DNA from: Sphingobacterium thalpophilum
GTDB taxonomy: Bacteria; Bacteroidota; Bacteroidia; Flavobacteriales; Flavobacteriaceae
Reading direction: 5' to 3'
Assembly: GCA_943328865.2 (NCBI GenBank)
Contig: CALQBR020000019.1
Location: 1 to 10,687, forward strand
DNA: 10,687 bases
Shown here one piece after another: positions 7,846 through 10,687 of the stretch. Position 1 is the stretch's first letter; every line of letters starts with the position of its first letter. Under the pieces are notes generated by a model that worked only from the letters and a program-made list of their open reading frames with translations, had not been told where the DNA came from and did not search any database. Position numbers and translations under genes: made by a program.

Positions 7846-8433
7846 ATGTTAAAAAGGTTGTTTGATTTTTTCTTCTCATTTATTGGTTTAGTACTATTTG
7901 GGTGGTTCATTTTTATCTTGTGGATTTTTGCCTCAATTGATACACAATCTAATGGAATGTTTGTTCAAAATAGAATTGGTCAGTATGGTAAAATTTTCAA
8001 AATTTTCAAAATAAAAACAATCAATCCCAAGACAAATCGTATTTCTACAATAGGTCGTTTATTTCGAAAATCAAAACTTGACGAGTTACCCCAGTTAGTT
8101 AATGTTATAATTGGAGATATGAGTTTTGTTGGTCCTCGTCCAGACATCCCGGGATATTACGATCAATTACAAGGAGAATCTAGAAAAATATTAGAGTTGA
8201 AACCTGGACTGACTAGTGAGGCCTCTTTAAAATATTTTAACGAAGAAGAGTTACTGGCACAACAAAAAAACGCTTTGTACTATAATGATACCTTTATTTT
8301 TCCGGATAAGGTAAAAATGAATTTATATTATTATTACCATCGAAATTTCTGGTTTGATATTCGAATTCTTTTCAATACCCTCTTTGGACAAAAAAAGAAT
8401 TCAATTAAAAATAATCAGATAAGTCTCAATTGA
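7846..8433 (+). CDS. Second sugar transferase / phosphoglycosyltransferase, divergent
   Basis: 195-residue member of the small bacterial sugar transferase family (PF02397), predicted to move a sugar phosphate to a polyprenyl phosphate. It opens with MLKRLFDFFFSFIGL and a hydrophobic helix. The position where PglC has Ser-Pro reads FGW (18-20), so the usual helix break is missing. IFKIKTIN (53-60) replaces the common KFRTM form. The catalytic acidic pair is kept as D79-E80 in RKSKLDELPQL, as is GDMSFVGPRPD (90-100). Downstream it has KPGLTSEASLKYFNEEELL in place of the GWAQVNGRN motif, placing it in a subgroup different from the PglC above. I chose the ATG at 7846; a GTG immediately before adds one residue. 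It lies between pglD and pglE, and a promoter-like element follows its stop. It could be a second initiator for another glycan, or the main initiator for this one. Confidence 0.85.
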   Translation: MLKRLFDFFFSFIGLVLFGWFIFILWIFASIDTQSNGMFVQNRIGQYGKIFKIFKIKTINPKTNRISTIGRLFRKSKLDELPQLVNVIIGDMSFVGPRPDIPGYYDQLQGESRKILELKPGLTSEASLKYFNEEELLAQQKNALYYNDTFIFPDKVKMNLYYYYHRNFWFDIRILFNTLFGQKKNSIKNNQISLN

Positions 8434-8467
8434 TTGGTCGAAAAAATGGAATTATATAATATCTTTG
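8434..8467 (+). promoter_or_regulatory. Candidate Bacteroidota-type promoter before pglE
   Basis: TTG at 8434-8436, a 23-base spacer, then TATCTTTG at 8460-8467. This fits TTG-N17-23-TAnnTTTG, the form described for Flavobacterium. The expected transcription start would fall near 8473, leaving a short leader of roughly 15-20 bases before the ATG at 8491. It sits in the 57-base gap directly after the preceding stop codon, where surrounding junctions mostly overlap. It could drive pglE and pglF independently of the upstream genes. The spacing is at the upper limit of the consensus. Confidence 0.5.
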
Positions 8468-8490
8468 CATAAATTAAGTCCACGTTGAAG

Positions 8491-9633
8491 ATGATAGATT
8501 CAAAAATATGGCTTTCCTCTCCTCATATGGGAGGATCGGAAGAAAAATATGTACAAGCAGCTTTCGATACGAATTGGGTGGCGCCTTTAGGACCAAATGT
8601 TACTGGATTGGAGCAAGACTTGGAAAGTTACCTCAATCAAAACGTTTTTGTAGGCGCATTAAGTTCTGGTACAGCTGCTATACATTTGGGTTTAATCTTG
8701 TTAGGTGTTAAAGCGGGTGATGAGGTAATTTGTCAAAGTATGACGTTTTCGGCTTCAGCCAATCCAATTTTATACCAGGGAGCTACTCCTGTTTTTATAG
8801 ATAGCGAGTCGGATACTTGGAACATGTGTCCAGAAGCATTGGAAGAAGCAATTATTGATCGTATAGCAAAAGGTAGAAAACCAAAAGCTATTATTGCAGT
8901 TCATTTGTACGGTATGCCTTTTAAAGTAGAAGCCATTTTAGCAGTAGCCAATCGATATGAAATTCCAGTCTTGGAAGATAGCGCGGAAGCCTTAGGGAGT
9001 AGCTATAAAGATCAGAAATGTGGTACTTTTGGAAGTATAGGGGTGTTGTCTTTCAATGGAAATAAAATTATTACTACCTCAGGAGGTGGAGCAATTGTTA
9101 CCAATACTGAAGAGTTAAAAGAGAAAGCAGTTTTTTTTGCTACCCAATCTAGAGATCAGGCACCTCATTATCAGCATTCAGAAATTGGGTATAATTACCG
9201 AATGAGTAATATTTGCGCAGGAATTGGTCGTGGGCAAATGGAAGTCTTGGACAGTCATGTTGCTTTGCGTAGGGAAATGAATCAGTTCTATGTTGATTAT
9301 TTTAAGCAAATTGATGGCGTTACGGTATTTTCAGAACCAAGTACTGATTTTTATTCAAATCATTGGCTATCGGCAATAATGATGTTTCCCGACAAATTAA
9401 ATGGAAAAACAAGAGAAGATTTGCGAATGGCTTTAGAAAAAGACAATATTGAGAGCCGTCCTCTTTGGAAACCGATGCATTTACAACCGGTTTTTCAAAA
9501 ATATCCCTATTATGGAGGACTTGTTGCTGAGCATTTGTTTGAAGATGGATTGTGTTTGCCCTCTGGTTCGAATTTGACGGCATTAGAAAAAGAAAGAATA
9601 GTTAAGGTATTTAATGATTTCTTTTTGCATTAA
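8491..9633 (+). CDS. pglE: PglE-like sugar aminotransferase (DegT/DnrJ/EryC1/StrS family)
   Basis: 380-residue PLP-dependent aminotransferase, predicted to convert UDP-4-keto-6-deoxy-GlcNAc to the 4-amino sugar with glutamate as amino donor. The N-terminal region has IWLSSPHMGG (6-15) and TNWVAPLGPNV (27-37). The PLP site is spread over LSSGTAAIHLGL (58-69), the loop CQSMTFSASANPI (81-93), LEDSAEALGS (161-170) with the ring-contacting D163, and SFNGNKIITTSGGG (187-200) with the Schiff-base lysine K192. GYNYRMSN (233-240) and SRPLWKPMH (322-330) are typical of the bacillosamine-type subgroup. I chose the ATG at 8491, where the family's usual N-terminus begins; a TTG at 8485 is an alternative. 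Length is normal and the motifs are intact. It follows the promoter-like element and precedes the pglF homologue by 67 bases. GC content is clearly higher than in the left half. Confidence 0.93.
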   Translation: MIDSKIWLSSPHMGGSEEKYVQAAFDTNWVAPLGPNVTGLEQDLESYLNQNVFVGALSSGTAAIHLGLILLGVKAGDEVICQSMTFSASANPILYQGATPVFIDSESDTWNMCPEALEEAIIDRIAKGRKPKAIIAVHLYGMPFKVEAILAVANRYEIPVLEDSAEALGSSYKDQKCGTFGSIGVLSFNGNKIITTSGGGAIVTNTEELKEKAVFFATQSRDQAPHYQHSEIGYNYRMSNICAGIGRGQMEVLDSHVALRREMNQFYVDYFKQIDGVTVFSEPSTDFYSNHWLSAIMMFPDKLNGKTREDLRMALEKDNIESRPLWKPMHLQPVFQKYPYYGGLVAEHLFEDGLCLPSGSNLTALEKERIVKVFNDFFLH

Positions 9634-9700
9634 TATGTTAATTTAAATCATATTTCAAACAACAAGGATACTTTGATAACCTACTTAAAAAGCATTTGAA

Positions 9701-10687
9701 TTGAAAAATAGATTTTTGGAATTTTTAAAGAAGATTGTTTTTTTGGTTATGCCAGGAATTGTTTTGGATAACCGATTTGTCAATTCGGCGTATGTCCCAA
9801 GGTGGATTATATTTTGTCTTGATGTCTTTATTGTAGGCTTCGCGACCTTACTGTCTTATTTTCTAATGTCAAATCTTAAAGTTGATTTTTATGACACACT
9901 AGATGCTTCTTTGCGTTATAGTTTGGTTGTTTTGGTCAATTCGATTTTCTTTTTAGTTTTTAGAACTTATTCAGGGATTATTAGATATTCCACGTTTACA
10001 GATGGTCTTAAATTGTTAGCTTCTACTTCTGCTTCATTTTTCCTTTTGGTCTTCATTAATTATGGAGTATATTTATCAATTGGAAAAAAAATATACCTGA
10101 TGCCAGGGTTGTTTTTTAATTATTTGATTTCTTTTTTATCTTTGTTTTTATTTAGAATTTTTGTAAAATTAACTTTTGAACGTTATAAAACTGAAAAAAG
10201 TAATTCCGATTTATTAAAGGTACTTATTTATGGTGTGGATGCTAATGCTATTGCAATAGTAAATGCTTTACGGGCAGAAGAACCAAAAAGATTTAGGATT
10301 GTTGGTTTTATAAGTAAAGAAAATCAAAATACTTCCAAACGAATACTCGATTTACCGATCTATTTTCTAAAAAGAAGAATGTCAATAATGATGCGATCTG
10401 TAGGTGCACAAGCCCTTATTTTAGCTGATAAAAGTTTAAAAAAGTCTGATAAATTAGCCATCGTTGAGGATTGCTTGGATTATAACTATAAAATTTTCAC
10501 GGTTCCTACTATTGCTGATTGGGAAGACAATGGTGAAATTTCAAAAAAGGTAATGAGTTTTCAAATTCAGGACTTATTGGAGAGAAAACCAATTGTATTA
10601 AATAATAAGGCTATTTCTGCCCAATTAAAAAATAAAACTATATTGATAACTGGAGCAGCGGGTTCCATAGGAAGTGAAATAGTAAGA
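9701..10687 (+). CDS. pglF: PglF/CapD-like membrane-bound sugar-nucleotide 4,6-dehydratase, 3'-partial
   Basis: First 329 residues of a protein that runs off the right edge. Full-length relatives are about 600-650 residues. The expected role is conversion of UDP-GlcNAc to UDP-2-acetamido-2,6-dideoxy-4-ketohexose, the first step of the bacillosamine pathway. Four N-terminal membrane helices are visible: around RWIIFCLDVFIVGF, from SLVVLVNSIFFLVF to FRTYSGIIRYS, around LASTSASFFLLVFINYG, and around FFNYLISFLSLFLF. A soluble nucleotide-binding-like domain follows, opening with LLKVLIYGVDANAIAI and including RFRIVGFIS. The catalytic Rossmann domain begins at ILITGAAGSIGSEIVR, with the GxxGxxG motif, at the very end of the window. 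An in-frame stop at 9686-9688 limits the start. TTG at 9701 is the first plausible start, and ATG at 9749 would remove 16 residues. The catalytic residues lie beyond the window. Confidence 0.9.
   Translation, partial: MKNRFLEFLKKIVFLVMPGIVLDNRFVNSAYVPRWIIFCLDVFIVGFATLLSYFLMSNLKVDFYDTLDASLRYSLVVLVNSIFFLVFRTYSGIIRYSTFTDGLKLLASTSASFFLLVFINYGVYLSIGKKIYLMPGLFFNYLISFLSLFLFRIFVKLTFERYKTEKSNSDLLKVLIYGVDANAIAIVNALRAEEPKRFRIVGFISKENQNTSKRILDLPIYFLKRRMSIMMRSVGAQALILADKSLKKSDKLAIVEDCLDYNYKIFTVPTIADWEDNGEISKKVMSFQIQDLLERKPIVLNNKAISAQLKNKTILITGAAGSIGSEIVR

Noticed and set aside
7990..8012. Tandem nine-base repeat AAAATTTTC (about 2.6 copies) in the second sugar transferase
   Set aside because: It encodes the KIFKIFKIK stretch that aligns with the normal family pattern, so it is explained by protein constraint plus AT-rich codons and is not an expanding repeat.
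8508..8711. Plus-strand 67-codon ORF overlapping the start of the aminotransferase
   Set aside because: It is out of frame with the complete, motif-bearing pglE gene and has no domain of its own.
9320..9583. Minus-strand 87-codon ORF within the aminotransferase
   Set aside because: It is an antisense shadow with no recognisable features.
9669..9675. TACTTTG before the pglF homologue as a promoter -7 box
   Set aside because: It has one base too few for TAnnTTTG and no TTG at the required distance upstream.

Overview
The window is part of a surface-polysaccharide biosynthesis locus (O-antigen or capsule type, Wzx/Wzy-dependent). The host looks like a low-GC member of the Bacteroidota, most likely a Flavobacterium-like organism. 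The reasons are very AT-rich coding DNA, genes starting behind A-rich leaders without clear Shine-Dalgarno sequences, one good match to the Bacteroidota promoter form TTG-N17-23-TAnnTTTG, and protein types typical of flavobacterial polysaccharide clusters. The genus is an inference. All genes lie on the plus strand. No tRNA, rRNA, mobile element, CRISPR array or riboswitch was seen.

Layout. (1) Positions 1-3568 hold a polysaccharide flippase whose 5' end is probably cut by the window edge, an O-antigen polymerase/ligase-like membrane protein and a DDD-motif glycosyltransferase, overlapping head to tail. (2) After a 165-base non-coding gap, 3734-6608 holds a GT4 glycosyltransferase, a CatB-like hexapeptide acetyltransferase and a WbuB-like GT4 glycosyltransferase, again with overlapping stops and starts. 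(3) Positions 6620-8433 hold a PglC-like phosphoglycosyltransferase, a PglD-like acetyltransferase and a second, divergent phosphoglycosyltransferase. (4) From 8491 to the right edge lie a PglE-like aminotransferase and the start of a PglF-like membrane-bound sugar-nucleotide 4,6-dehydratase, which is cut off just after its GxxGxxG motif. A probable promoter precedes this last pair.

How the genes fit together. PglF, PglE and PglD homologues would convert UDP-GlcNAc to UDP-2,4-diacetamido-bacillosamine or a close N-acyl relative. PglC would load that sugar phosphate onto undecaprenyl phosphate. The three glycosyltransferases would extend the lipid-linked unit and the CatB-like enzyme may acylate it. 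The flippase would move the unit across the inner membrane and the Wzy-like protein would polymerise it. The right half (conserved sugar synthesis and chain initiation) has visibly higher GC than the left half (flippase, polymerase, transferases), the usual pattern of a conserved backbone joined to an exchangeable serotype-specifying cassette.

I found no wholly new system. The points most worth a second look are the second phosphoglycosyltransferase, which lies inside the bacillosamine module and lacks the Ser-Pro helix break of PglC-type enzymes, and the promoter-like element that would let the conserved right half be expressed independently.
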